64,000 bases of DNA from Clostridiales bacterium (GTDB taxonomy: Bacteria; Bacillota; Clostridia; Oscillospirales; CAG-382). Of this stretch, positions 1 through 7,939 are shown in pieces. A program made the translations under genes and the position numbers. The first letter of the stretch is position 1, and the number at the start of each line of letters is the position of its first letter. The stretch is taken from assembly GCA_004553575.1 (NCBI GenBank), contig SFLA01000002.1, forward strand, positions 1 to 64,000, written 5' to 3'. The notes beneath the pieces were generated by a model. The model was not told the DNA's origin and made no database searches. It was given only the letters and a program-made list of their open reading frames with translations.

Positions 1-265
1 CTCCGGAAGGAAGTAACAGGGAGAAGTAAAAAGCGTTTTGCACGGTTTCGCATTGTTTCAGTCTGATTATAAAGTCTTTGACGACACAGGGGGCTTCCTG
101 ATCCGACATGGCACAGATATAAGTCATATTAATAATCCGGGAATAACCCGGGTCGTACATATCAGCATAGGAAACGGGGGTGTATACGGCATTGAAGCCA
201 ACGACACCTGCCGACAGAACAAAAACGGCGCAAACTGCGACACTTATATGCCGTAAATACGGCAT
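1..265 (-). CDS. Partial protein with N-terminal membrane segment or signal, runs off left edge
   Basis: Read on the minus strand from ATG at 265, the frame stays open for 88 codons to the window edge, so the C-terminus is missing. Residues about 8-30 are hydrophobic (ISVAVCAVFVLSAGVVGF), preceded by basic residues, as in a signal peptide or single membrane anchor. I do not recognise the family. No convincing Shine-Dalgarno precedes the ATG, and in-frame Arg-rich codons upstream (back to a stop at 305-307) resemble the cytoplasmic edge of an anchor, so the true start could lie upstream or the gene could be a remnant. The first 18 bases form a perfect inverted repeat. The only support is the open frame and the hydrophobic segment. 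Confidence 0.35.
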   Translation of the reverse strand, partial: MPYLRHISVAVCAVFVLSAGVVGFNAVYTPVSYADMYDPGYSRIINMTYICAMSDQEAPCVVKDFIIRLKQCETVQNAFYFSLLLPSG

Positions 266-529
266 AACATACCGGCGGCGCCGTTCACGGGATTGTTTAA
301 GGTATTATTTTGTTGATATCTTCAGGGAATCATTAGAATATATTTATTACAGCACCGGCTTCGGGTTTTGAAAAGAAAAAGCCTTTTCTGTTTGGAAACG
401 CGTCTTTACGGCAGTCTGACCGGGTCGGAGATGCTCAATGGCCTGCCCGCAGGAGAGGTGCGGCGGAATCCGTTTAATTCGCGGGCGCATATTTTGCGTC
501 GGCTTCGGTTTGAGTTCGGAGGAATTGCA

Positions 530-1114
530 ATGTGCGGTCGTTTTTATATTCCCGAAGATGAAAGGGTAAGGATGATCCGGGCGATTCTGGAAAACACGGA
601 TTACAGGGATATTACGGCAAAAGCCGGCGATATCCGTCCCGGAGACACGGCGGTTGTTGTCGCCTGCGACAAAGAGATGACGCCCCGTCCGTTTGCGATG
701 GAATGGGGGTTCAGGCTCCCCGGCGGGAGGAGAGTGTTCAACGTCCGGAGCGAAACAGCCGGACGGCGGCCCATGTTCGCCGACGGAATGAAACACCGCC
801 GCTGCCTTATCCCGGCGTTACACTATTACGAGTGGGAAAAGACTCCCCGGGGTAAAGTGAAGTACGCAATCGCTCCGGAGAACGCGGACGGCTTCTTTCT
901 TGCAGGGATATACCGCCTTGAGCAAGGTGTTCCCGTGTTTTCGGTTCTCACGAAGCAGCCGGCGGAATCCATAGCGTTTATTCACGACCGTATGCCCGTA
1001 ATTTTACCGTATGAGGTTATGTACGACTGGCTGAATCCACGCTGCCGAGGGGACGATTTACTGCGCTCTGCGGTCGGTGACATGACTTACAGGGTTTGCG
1101 AATCGCCTGCGTAA
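530..1114 (+). CDS. SOS response-associated peptidase (SRAP / YedK / HMCES family)
   Basis: 194-residue SRAP domain protein. The family crosslinks covalently to abasic sites in single-stranded DNA through the alpha-amine and thiol of Cys2 and shields the lesion during replication. The start is fixed by the essential MCGRF N-terminus: Cys2 must follow the initiator Met, and GGAGGA lies at 518-523 just ahead of ATG 530. The upstream in-frame extension is therefore not coding. Other family signatures are the asparagine in FNVRSE, the catalytic-region glutamate in HYYEWE and the histidine in HDRMPVILP near residue 150. The length is slightly short of the usual 200-230. It stands alone here, without umuC, lexA or imuB genes, as is common for HMCES-type proteins. 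Confidence 0.93.
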   Translation: MCGRFYIPEDERVRMIRAILENTDYRDITAKAGDIRPGDTAVVVACDKEMTPRPFAMEWGFRLPGGRRVFNVRSETAGRRPMFADGMKHRRCLIPALHYYEWEKTPRGKVKYAIAPENADGFFLAGIYRLEQGVPVFSVLTKQPAESIAFIHDRMPVILPYEVMYDWLNPRCRGDDLLRSAVGDMTYRVCESPA

Positions 1115-1253
1115 AACGGCAGCGACAAGAGCCGGGCGGACTTCCGGCGGCAGTATATACAGACAATTGTCCCGCAGCTTCGTACTTTGTAACGCATGCT
1201 CCGGTTCCGGTCGCGTTCATAACATATCCGTATTAACCGAGCCGTATATACTG

Positions 1254-1282
1254 TTGCAAATTCCGGTTATTTTTGGTATACT
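1254..1282 (+). promoter_or_regulatory. Sigma-A promoter of the alpha/beta hydrolase gene
   Basis: TTGCAA (1254-1259), 17-base spacer, TATACT (1277-1282). Predicted transcription start is near 1289, giving a leader of about 40 bases before ATG 1327. Confidence 0.6.
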
Positions 1283-1326
1283 TGCTCTGCGGGGTATTCC
1301 GGGAAACAGAAAGGAATGACAAAGCC

Positions 1327-2256
1327 ATGAAAACCGAAAACTTTGAATTTTGCGGATACAACGGGCAAAAGCTGCACGCCGCCGTATGGCTGCCCGAGCA
1401 GGAGCCGAAATGCGTTTTGCAGATCGCACACGGCATGACCGAGCATATCGGCCGCTATGCCGCAACGGCGCAGGAGCTTACCGGGCACGGAATTGCCGTG
1501 GCCGGATTCGATCTGCGGGGGCACGGGAAAAACCCCGGCGATGCCGATATTGCTTCGTTCGGGGAAGGCGGCTGGGAAGCGTCCATAGAAGACATGCATA
1601 TATTCTTCGGGGTTCTGGCAAACCGGTTTCCGGGGCTTCCGCACGTCATGCTGGGCTTTTCGCTGGGTTCCTTCCTGTTGCGGGAATATCTGGGACGGTA
1701 TCCTGAAAACACGGCGGGCGCCGTAATTATGGGAACAGGTTATCAGCCGGGGGCGGTGCTCGGCGTTATGATGTCTGTCGTGAAGGGACAGATTAAGAAA
1801 TCCGGATTTGACGGCACCACCGATCTGGTTCGGCAGCTTTCCTTCGGGAACTACAACCGGAAATTCAAGCCCAACCGAACGATTGCGGACTGGCTCTGCT
1901 CCGATAACGCTCAGCTTGACGCATACCTTTCCGATACGCTGTGCCGCAAAAGCATCTCCTCCGGTCTTTTTTGGCAGCTTTTAGGTTCAATGAAGCGCAC
2001 CGGAAACAAGGATGCATACAGGGGCTGGAACAAGGAGATGCCCGTCCTGCTGCTCTCCGGTCGGGATGATCCCGTCGGCGATTTCGGCAAAGGCGTTATG
2101 GCGGTAAAGCAACATATGGAAAAGGCGGGTATCCGCAGCGTTACCATGCATTTGTTTGCCGGCGCCAGACACGATCTGCTGCACGAAGAAACCGTTTCTG
2201 CCGCCTCCGACGCCGTTAAGGCGATTGTCGGCTGGACGGAACGCATGTTGGGATAA
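1327..2256 (+). CDS. Alpha/beta hydrolase, monoacylglycerol lipase / lysophospholipase type
   Basis: 309-residue serine hydrolase of the monoglyceride lipase (Hydrolase_4) group, expected to cleave monoacylglycerols or lysophospholipids. The opening HGMTEH motif (about residue 38) supplies the oxyanion hole. The nucleophile sits in GFSLGS (GxSxG, about residue 113), the acid is the Asp in LSGRDDPVG (about 245) and the base is the His in GARHDLLHE near the C-terminus. A possible TTG start lies 18 codons upstream inside the -10 region of the promoter; ATG 1327 is preferred because AAAGGA (1310-1315) sits at proper distance. No signal peptide, so it is cytosolic. It is monocistronic, followed by a terminator-like hairpin at 2335. 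Confidence 0.9.
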   Translation: MKTENFEFCGYNGQKLHAAVWLPEQEPKCVLQIAHGMTEHIGRYAATAQELTGHGIAVAGFDLRGHGKNPGDADIASFGEGGWEASIEDMHIFFGVLANRFPGLPHVMLGFSLGSFLLREYLGRYPENTAGAVIMGTGYQPGAVLGVMMSVVKGQIKKSGFDGTTDLVRQLSFGNYNRKFKPNRTIADWLCSDNAQLDAYLSDTLCRKSISSGLFWQLLGSMKRTGNKDAYRGWNKEMPVLLLSGRDDPVGDFGKGVMAVKQHMEKAGIRSVTMHLFAGARHDLLHEETVSAASDAVKAIVGWTERMLG

Positions 2257-2334
2257 GACGCGGGCTGTCGGCTTAAGTATTCCGGGACGGATGTCTGTAT
2301 GTTCCGGGCACCGTCTGCTTCACGTCGGTTTGTT

Positions 2335-2363
2335 AAACGGCACCCGCTTGGGATGCCGTTTTT
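2335..2363 (+). terminator. Rho-independent terminator after the hydrolase gene
   Basis: AAACGGCA (2335-2342) pairs with TGCCGTTT (2354-2361) across an 11-base loop and runs into five T residues. Confidence 0.6.
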
Positions 2364-2499
2364 CGTCGGGAAGCGGAATACACCGCCGCGAGTATATTAA
2401 AACGGCGAAAAAGCGAATAATTCCCATATGTTTTACGCGGGAAAATGCCGCTGCAGCGGGTGTTTTTCGTATTTTATCCAATCTTTGTCGCGCATTGTG

Positions 2500-2528
2500 T
2501 TGAAAAATGTGATATTTTGTGGTATAAG
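2500..2528 (+). promoter_or_regulatory. Sigma-A promoter for the small membrane protein gene
   Basis: TTGAAA (2500-2505), 17-base spacer, TATAAG (2523-2528). Predicted start near 2534. Confidence 0.6.
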
Positions 2529-2721
2529 TAATACAGAATCGGGCGGTGTGCATGTGCCCGGCGGAAAGACCGCAAATAACTTTTACGCGTTTTGTCGTTC
2601 AGCACGACACCCGCGCATATGCTATTTTGCGGAAGCGGCGTCTTTACTCGGGGCATGTCCTACGGGCAGGAGATCCGCAGTTTGCCCGGCGAGTATACGG
2701 CCGATAAAGGAGGCTGACGAA

Positions 2722-3024
2722 GTGCGCGGAACCGGACGAAGCGGGAGCTTCCTGTTCTGTCTGCTTATAAATATGCTGCTTAATCCGGAGTGGATTATCC
2801 CCGCCGCAATACTGCTCGCTTTGCACTTTCTGCCGGGGTGGTCGGTTTGGTGGGCAGTCCTTGCTCTCGGCGTATGGATTATCGGAATCATCCTGTGGAT
2901 GTGCTTTGTCGGCTGGGCGGGAAGGTGCGGAAACGTTCCCGAACCTCCGAAGGAAAACAGGAATCCTTATTCTTCGGGGAAGTATCCGGCAAACGGACGC
3001 GATCCCGGAGAGACTGCGGGTTAG
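2722..3024 (+). CDS. Small two-helix membrane protein of unknown function
   Basis: 100 residues from GTG 2722, which follows AAAGGAGG (2706-2713) at ideal spacing; this fixes the start although the frame is open upstream. Two hydrophobic segments (about residues 21-36 and 40-62, rich in Trp: WSVWWAVLALGVWIIG) indicate a hairpin in the membrane. The tail is short and polar with a PKENRNPYSSG motif. I recall similar short Trp-rich proteins ending in a KENxNPYS motif from Clostridia, without known function. It has its own promoter and long leader and lies upstream of the SPFH cluster. The function cannot be inferred. Confidence 0.65.
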   Translation: MRGTGRSGSFLFCLLINMLLNPEWIIPAAILLALHFLPGWSVWWAVLALGVWIIGIILWMCFVGWAGRCGNVPEPPKENRNPYSSGKYPANGRDPGETAG

Positions 3025-3116
3025 CGCTTACTGCCGATTTCCCGTTCTTGTGCCGGCGGCGGAAAAGCGTCGGTGCCGGGCGCCGTAAAAACGATGTTCC
3101 GAATCGTATAAAACGA

Positions 3117-3122
3117 TATAAT
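3117..3122 (+). promoter_or_regulatory. Possible -10 element upstream of the SPFH gene
   Basis: A perfect TATAAT lies 29 bases before ATG 3151, in an AT-rich stretch. No good -35 box is present at 16-18 bases, so an activator or an alternative sigma factor may be involved. Confidence 0.35.
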
Positions 3123-3150
3123 ATAAAAATACAATAAAGGAGTTTTGGCT

Positions 3151-4566
3151 ATGGGACTTATCAAAGCAGGAATAGGCGCACTGGGGGGCACGCTTGCCGA
3201 CCAGTGGAAAGAGTTTTTCTATTGCGAATCGCTTCCGAACGATGTGCTCATGAGGAAGGGCGAAAAGCGGATAAGCGGACGCTCCTCCAACACAAAGGGG
3301 AACGATAACATCATTTCCAACGGTTCGGGTATAGCCGTGGCAGACGGACAGTGCATGATAATAGTGGAGCAGGGCAAGATTGTGGAAGTATGCGCCGAGC
3401 CGGGTGAATTTACATACGACAGCTCCACCGAGCCGTCGATATTTGCCGGCAGCCTCGGCGAAAGCATAAAGAATACCTTTAAAACGATCGGCAAGCGCTT
3501 TACTTACGGCGGCGACACCGGTAAGGATCAGCGGGTATATTATTTCAACACCAAAGAGATTCTGAACAACAAATTCGGCACGGCAAACCCGATAATGTTT
3601 GAAGTAACGAACAAGCGGATCGGCATGAGCCGTACCGTACAGGTGCGCTGCAACGGCGTATACACCTATGTAATTTCGAACCCGCTGCTGTTCTATACAA
3701 GGCTCTGCGGCAACGTGGAGAGCGAGTTCACCCGCGATCAGATCGACGATCAGCTCAAGGTTGAGTTTATCGACGCGCTCCAGCCCGCTCTCGGCGCTCT
3801 TGCGGAGCAGGAGCTTCGCCCCGCGCAGCTTCCGGCAAAGGCAAACGAGCTTAAAGAAGCGATGAACGACGCTCTGAAGCAGGAGTGGATAGAAAACAGA
3901 GGCATTTCCGTGGGCAAGATCGCTCTTAACCCGATCACGCTTACGGAAGCGGATATGAAGAAGATAAACGAGATGGAGGATGCCGCAAGCATCGGTTCCA
4001 ATCCGTTTATGATGGCAGGACGTATGACAAACGCAACCGCCGATGCCATGCAGACCGCCGCGGGCAACTCTGCGGGCGCAATGACCGGATTCATGGGCAT
4101 GGGCATGGTCGGTATGGGCGGACAGGGCGGCTTCGGCGCGGCACAGAATCTTTACAATGCCGGCGTTCAGCAGCAGAATCAGAATGCGGCGCAGACTCAG
4201 GCAGGCGGTCAGTGGAAGTGCTCCTGCGGAGCGACGGCTACGGGAAAATTCTGCCCCGAATGCGGTGCAAAGAAGCCGGAGCCGGTGCAGGCGGGCGCAT
4301 GGAAGTGCTCCTGCGGCGCAACGGCCACCGGCAAGTTCTGCCCTGAATGCGGCTCTCCGAAGCCCGAGGACGCCGAGGGCTGGACCTGCGCCTGCGGCAC
4401 GGTGAACAAGGGCAGGTTCTGCCAAAACTGCGGAGCCAAAAAGCCTGCGGGCGTGCCCCAGTACCGCTGCGATAAATGCGGCTGGGAGCCGGAAAAAGGC
4501 ACCAAGCCCCCGAAGTTCTGCCCCGAATGCGGCGACCCGTTTGACAACGGAGATATTGTTGAATAA
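3151..4566 (+). CDS. SPFH (flotillin-like) domain protein with four C-terminal zinc ribbons
   Basis: 471 residues; ATG 3151 is preceded by AAAGGAG (3136-3142). Residues about 25-265 form an SPFH/YdjI-type domain (the group also annotated virion core protein). Residues 280-350 are a Gly/Met/Gln-rich linker. Four zinc ribbons follow at about 357-372, 387-401, 413-428 and 440-461, each with paired CxC or CxxC knuckles; the first two are near duplicates. SPFH proteins oligomerise as scaffolds on membranes. In Bacillus subtilis YdjI is encoded with PspA (YdjF), YdjG and YdjH and acts at the membrane during envelope stress; here a YdjG-like zinc-ribbon gene and a TPM gene follow. Function is inferred from that synteny. 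No PspA gene is present in the window. Confidence 0.85.
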   Translation: MGLIKAGIGALGGTLADQWKEFFYCESLPNDVLMRKGEKRISGRSSNTKGNDNIISNGSGIAVADGQCMIIVEQGKIVEVCAEPGEFTYDSSTEPSIFAGSLGESIKNTFKTIGKRFTYGGDTGKDQRVYYFNTKEILNNKFGTANPIMFEVTNKRIGMSRTVQVRCNGVYTYVISNPLLFYTRLCGNVESEFTRDQIDDQLKVEFIDALQPALGALAEQELRPAQLPAKANELKEAMNDALKQEWIENRGISVGKIALNPITLTEADMKKINEMEDAASIGSNPFMMAGRMTNATADAMQTAAGNSAGAMTGFMGMGMVGMGGQGGFGAAQNLYNAGVQQQNQNAAQTQAGGQWKCSCGATATGKFCPECGAKKPEPVQAGAWKCSCGATATGKFCPECGSPKPEDAEGWTCACGTVNKGRFCQNCGAKKPAGVPQYRCDKCGWEPEKGTKPPKFCPECGDPFDNGDIVE

Positions 4567-4721
4567 AACTGCATATCCTGCCGGTGCGGCGGCTTGCGCA
4601 GCCGCCGCGCCTGCGATAAGCGGCGTATAAGCGGGAAACGGTCCCGTATGTAAACATAAGCGGGGAACGTAAATGGTCTTCCTTTATCTGACCGTTTGTT
4701 AATACATAATCTGCGGAATGT

Positions 4722-5281
4722 ATGAACGGAAAGAAATCTGTAAAGACGGTGTCTTTTATGAGTTTGCTCGCAGTGCTTGCGGGGCTGTTCGGCTGCAACA
4801 AAGCGCATGGGCTCTGGACGGCATACCCGTCTCTGACATATGTGAGGTGTCCGTAACTTGCGGGCATATGAACCGCTGCTACGGATATTGCTTCCGGATT
4901 CGCCGCAAAAACGGCGCGTGGCTTTTTGATGCGGAATGCTTTGCGCATAACCGCGAGGAGGAAACGGTATTCGAGGACCGTGCGGTAAACGGCGGGGATA
5001 TAGAAGAGCTGCCCGGAATCCTTGAGCGGAACGACGGCATCGCTTATTCCGAAAATTATAAAAAGCCAATAAAAATTCCGTTTCGGGTTCTGGACGATAC
5101 TTCGTATAACTTCAGCCCCACCTTTTCGGAAGGAAACCGCGCGGGCGTTCCTCTGATTGTACTGTGGATGACCCGGCTTTACCGGATTCGGATTTGCTTC
5201 TGGCCGGATATGGGAAAGGGCTATGTTTCTTTGGAGGACGCCGATGTCAGGACTGTTATCGGCAGCATAAGAATCAAGTGA
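4722..5281 (+). pseudogene. Decayed lipoprotein gene between SPFH and zinc-ribbon genes
   Basis: Two frames hold halves of what looks like one protein. In the frame of ATG 4722, a 44-codon stretch starts with a lipoprotein-type signal (basic MNGKKSVK, hydrophobic core, LFGC lipobox near residue 24) and stops at 4854. In the frame starting at 4718, from about 4815, a coherent acidic domain follows (DGIPVSDICEVSVTCGHM, then WLFDAEC and VLDDTSYNFS). A net one-base frame change around 4800-4815 would fuse them. The tail after about 5135 (residues RAGVPLIVLWM onward) loses similarity to ordinary protein, suggesting a second lesion. No good ribosome binding site precedes either start. I recall similar signal-bearing proteins in this neighbourhood in Clostridia, but not a function. 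Sequencing error is the alternative. Confidence 0.55.
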
Positions 5282-5319
5282 ATGCGCATTCGGGTGCGCA
5301 GGTAAAGGAGAAACACGAT

Positions 5320-6405
5320 ATGGCTGTATTACAGGAATATAAATGTCCGTGCTGCGGCGGCGCCATTACCTTCGACAGCACGGCGCAAAAAATGAAATGT
5401 CCCTACTGCGATACCGAATTCGAGATGGAGACGCTGAAGAATTACGACAGCGAGCTTCGTAACGAGCAGTCGGACGATATGCAGTGGGAAAGCGCCGCAG
5501 GAAGCGAGTGGCAGCAGGGAGAAACGGAAGGGCTGCGCTCATATGTATGTAAATCCTGCGGCGGCGAAATTGTGGGAGACGCCAACACGGCTGCGACCTC
5601 CTGCCCGTTCTGCGGAAATCCCGTGGTGATGATGGGACAGCTTTCCGGATCTTTGAAGCCGGATTATGTGATCCCGTTCAAGCTGGATAAAAAGGCTGCG
5701 AAGGCGGCGCTGCAAAAGCATTACAGCGGCAAAAGGCTGCTGCCGAAGGTTTTCAAGGATCAGAACCATATCGACGAGGTAAAGGGTATATATGTTCCGT
5801 TCTGGCTTTTTGACGCAGACGCGGAAGCCAATATACGTTACAGAGCAACCCGTGTGCGCGCCTGGAGCGACAGCAATTACAACTATACCGAAACCAGCTT
5901 TTTCTCGGTTGCCCGCGGCGGAAGCATCGGATTTGAAAAGGTTCCGGTGGACGGCTCCGCCAAAATGGCGGACGACCTTATGGAATCCATAGAGCCGTTT
6001 GATTTTTCGGAGGCGGTGGATTTTCAGACGGCATATCTCGCAGGGTATCTTGCGGACAAGTACGACGTCGACGCCGAGCAGAGTATCGGACGTGCCAACG
6101 AGAGAATAAAACAAAGCACCGCCGACGCCTTTGCCGCCACGGTACACGGCTATACTACGGTCATGCCCGAATCGGTCAGCGTACGTCTGCAGAACGGTCA
6201 GGCAAAGTATGCCCTGTATCCCGTGTGGCTGCTTAACACCACCTGGAACGGGCAGAAATACACCTTCGCCATGAACGGACAAACCGGAAAGCTGGTCGGC
6301 GATCTGCCTCTGGACAAGAGCGCATATAGAAAGTGGCTGTTCGGATTGACCGGAATAATAGGCGCCGCGGTTTTTGCGGTTTCCTATCTGCTGTGGCTGC
6401 TGTAA
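5320..6405 (+). CDS. TFIIB-type zinc-ribbon membrane protein (YdjG-like)
   Basis: 361 residues from ATG 5320 after AAAGGAG (5304-5310). An N-terminal zinc ribbon (CPCCGG and CPYC, residues 9-30) is followed by an acidic linker and a second ribbon (CKSCGG and CPFCGNP, about residues 79-107). The central region, about 115-335, is the conserved globular part of the family. A single C-terminal transmembrane helix (about 337-360) ends in YLLWLL, so it is tail-anchored with zinc ribbons in the cytosol. It resembles YdjG, which together with YdjH recruits the SPFH protein YdjI to the membrane in B. subtilis. It lies between the SPFH gene and the TPM gene, whose Shine-Dalgarno overlaps its stop codon. 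Confidence 0.85.
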   Translation: MAVLQEYKCPCCGGAITFDSTAQKMKCPYCDTEFEMETLKNYDSELRNEQSDDMQWESAAGSEWQQGETEGLRSYVCKSCGGEIVGDANTAATSCPFCGNPVVMMGQLSGSLKPDYVIPFKLDKKAAKAALQKHYSGKRLLPKVFKDQNHIDEVKGIYVPFWLFDADAEANIRYRATRVRAWSDSNYNYTETSFFSVARGGSIGFEKVPVDGSAKMADDLMESIEPFDFSEAVDFQTAYLAGYLADKYDVDAEQSIGRANERIKQSTADAFAATVHGYTTVMPESVSVRLQNGQAKYALYPVWLLNTTWNGQKYTFAMNGQTGKLVGDLPLDKSAYRKWLFGLTGIIGAAVFAVSYLLWLL

Positions 6406-6418
6406 GGAGGTGCGGACG

Positions 6419-7216
6419 GTGAAAAAAAGCTTATTACTCTTAATGTTCGCACTGCTTGTTTGCTTTGCGTCGGCGGTTCCGGCGCTTGCGGAAGGCGATC
6501 TGCCCAGACTTGTGGATAACGCCGACCTGCTCAGTGCCGGAGAAGAAAGAGAATTGCTTGCCAGACTGGACGCAATAAGCGAAAAGCGGCAGGCGGATAT
6601 CGTGGTGGTAACGGTGTATTCCCTGGAAGGGAAATCTCCCATGGATTACGCCGACGATTTCTACGATTATAACGGATACGGTATCGGAAGCGGCAGAGAC
6701 GGCGTTCTGCTCCTGGTCAGCATGGAGTACAGCGACTGGTGGATGTCGACCTGCGGCTACGGCATTACCGCCATTACGGACGCCGGTATCGAATATATCT
6801 CGGATGAATTTGTGCCGTATCTCAGCAGCGGCGATTATCTGGAGGCGTTCACTGCCTACGCCGATCTCTGCGACGAATTCTTCGGTCAGGCGTTAAGCGG
6901 ACAGCCGTACGATATCGGACATATGCCCAAAGGGACGTTTGATTTTGCAAAGAACCTGCTTGTTGCGCTGATTATCGGCTTTGTAGTCGCTCTGATTGCC
7001 ACCGGCGTTATGAAAGGCAAGCTGAAAACCGTAAGGTCACAGTCGGCGGCGCGCAACTATATAAAGGCGAACAGCATGAACATTACCGAGAACCGCGATT
7101 TTTATCTGTATTCCCACGTAAACCGCACAGCGAGACCCAAGGAAACGCACGGCGGTTCGGGAACGCATACCTCGTCCTCCGGTTCCACGCACGGCGGAGG
7201 CGGCGGAAAATTCTGA
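6419..7216 (+). CDS. TPM domain membrane protein (YgcG/YdjH-like)
   Basis: 265 residues from GTG 6419; AAGGAGG (6404-6410) overlaps the preceding TAA, showing tight coupling. A signal peptide (about residues 1-24, ending ALAEG) precedes a TPM_phosphatase domain (about 28-165: LVDNADLLSAGEE, then GRDGVLLLVS and WWMSTCGYG). One transmembrane helix follows at about 180-205, then a basic cytoplasmic segment and a Gly/Ser/His-rich tail ending GGGGGKF, a tail typical of the family. The domain is therefore outside the membrane. It is the third member of the SPFH/zinc-ribbon/TPM set, which I infer acts together in membrane maintenance. Confidence 0.85.
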   Translation: MKKSLLLLMFALLVCFASAVPALAEGDLPRLVDNADLLSAGEERELLARLDAISEKRQADIVVVTVYSLEGKSPMDYADDFYDYNGYGIGSGRDGVLLLVSMEYSDWWMSTCGYGITAITDAGIEYISDEFVPYLSSGDYLEAFTAYADLCDEFFGQALSGQPYDIGHMPKGTFDFAKNLLVALIIGFVVALIATGVMKGKLKTVRSQSAARNYIKANSMNITENRDFYLYSHVNRTARPKETHGGSGTHTSSSGSTHGGGGGKF

Positions 7217-7359
7217 TCCGAAAGTGGTCCCGTATCGGAAGCACGCCGCAGAAGGTATTCTGCGATGTCGGAGCCTTGCTTTTTGCGCGCATTCGCAAAA
7301 TCTGCGGAGCGTAACCGTATCGGGCCATATGTCAATCGGTTCGGAGCAAGCGACAACAA

Positions 7360-7770
7360 ATGAGCACATATATTCGCAAAGTAAATTATTACGAAACCGA
7401 CAAAATAGGGATAACACATCGCTCAAACTGCATTCGCTTTACGGAAGAAGCGAGATTGAACTTTTTGTCCGAAGCGGGATATCCGATGACCCGTTTGGAA
7501 GCAGAGGGAATCGCTTCTCCGGTTGTGTCGGTAAACTGCGAATATAAGCATACGACAACCTACGGCGACGAGATTGAAACCGGGGTGGCCTTAACGCAGC
7601 ACACCGGTGTAAAGCTTTCACTGTCTTATGTTATGAAGAACTTAAGAACCGGTGATATCGTTGCGGCGGTGTAATCGTCTCATTGCTTTATCGGTGCCGA
7701 CGGAAGACCGATTGCGGTAAGAAAGCATTTTCCGGATTTCGATACGGTATTAAAGGCTTTGGTGAAGTAA
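7360..7770 (+). pseudogene. Acyl-CoA thioesterase (hotdog, YbgC/FadM type) interrupted by one in-frame TAA
   Basis: The frame from ATG 7360 encodes a 4-hydroxybenzoyl-CoA thioesterase-like protein: YYETDKIGITHRSN carries the catalytic Asp region, followed by CIRFTEEAR and VNCEYKHTT. It stops at TAA 7672-7674 after GDIVAAV. The same frame continues without interruption (SSHCFIGADGRPIAVRK) to TAA 7768-7770, exactly the C-terminal strand expected of the family, where VATGESSHCF-like sequence is usual. The TAA takes the place of the usual Glu codon (GAA), a single-base change, and the preceding GTG takes the place of a Gly codon. Complete length would be 136 residues. Read as a recent pseudogene, readthrough gene or sequencing error. 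A strong terminator follows at 7789, supporting the longer frame as the original gene. Confidence 0.85.
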
Positions 7771-7788
7771 CGGGATATAATTAATATC

Positions 7789-7820
7789 GGCGGCGGAAAA
7801 TTCTTTTCCGCCGCCTTTTT
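7789..7820 (+). terminator. Strong rho-independent terminator after the thioesterase frame
   Basis: A 12-base stem GGCGGCGGAAAA (7789-7800) pairs perfectly with 7804-7815 across a 3-base loop, followed by TTTTT. Confidence 0.93.
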
Positions 7821-7939
7821 ATATTCGTCAGAGCTTACCGCATAAAAACAGATAAGTGTTATAACTGCTCCCGGCGATCCGTAATGCTCACTGCCCGCAC
7901 CCGTGGGGCTGTCCGCCCGCAGGGTATTTTGCGTAAGCT

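Larger units (their letters stand above)
2257..2721. other. 465-base intergenic region with terminator and promoter
   Basis: No supported gene. It holds the terminator-like hairpin of the hydrolase gene (2335-2363), a good sigma-A promoter (2500-2528) and then a leader of about 190 bases before GTG 2722. I could not fold this leader into any riboswitch class I know. An open frame in phase with the next gene runs through the leader but lacks conserved features. Confidence 0.5.

Noticed and set aside
38..256. 72-codon plus-strand frame at the left edge
   Set aside because: It lies antisense to a frame with a better N-terminal hydrophobic signal, has no ribosome binding site and no recognisable domain.
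2534..2721. Riboswitch in the long leader of the small membrane protein
   Set aside because: No conserved core of any riboswitch class could be recognised and no terminator or sequestering stem is evident before the start.
3028..4425. Long (465-codon) minus-strand frame across the SPFH gene
   Set aside because: Composition rich in Ala, Arg, His and Cys, antisense to a gene with clear domains; a codon-bias shadow.
4586..4608. GC-rich hairpin after the SPFH gene as a terminator
   Set aside because: A good 9-base stem but no T-run on either strand; it may affect mRNA stability only.
5539..6642. 367-codon minus-strand frame opposite the zinc-ribbon gene
   Set aside because: Shadow of the real plus-strand genes, low-complexity composition, no start signal.
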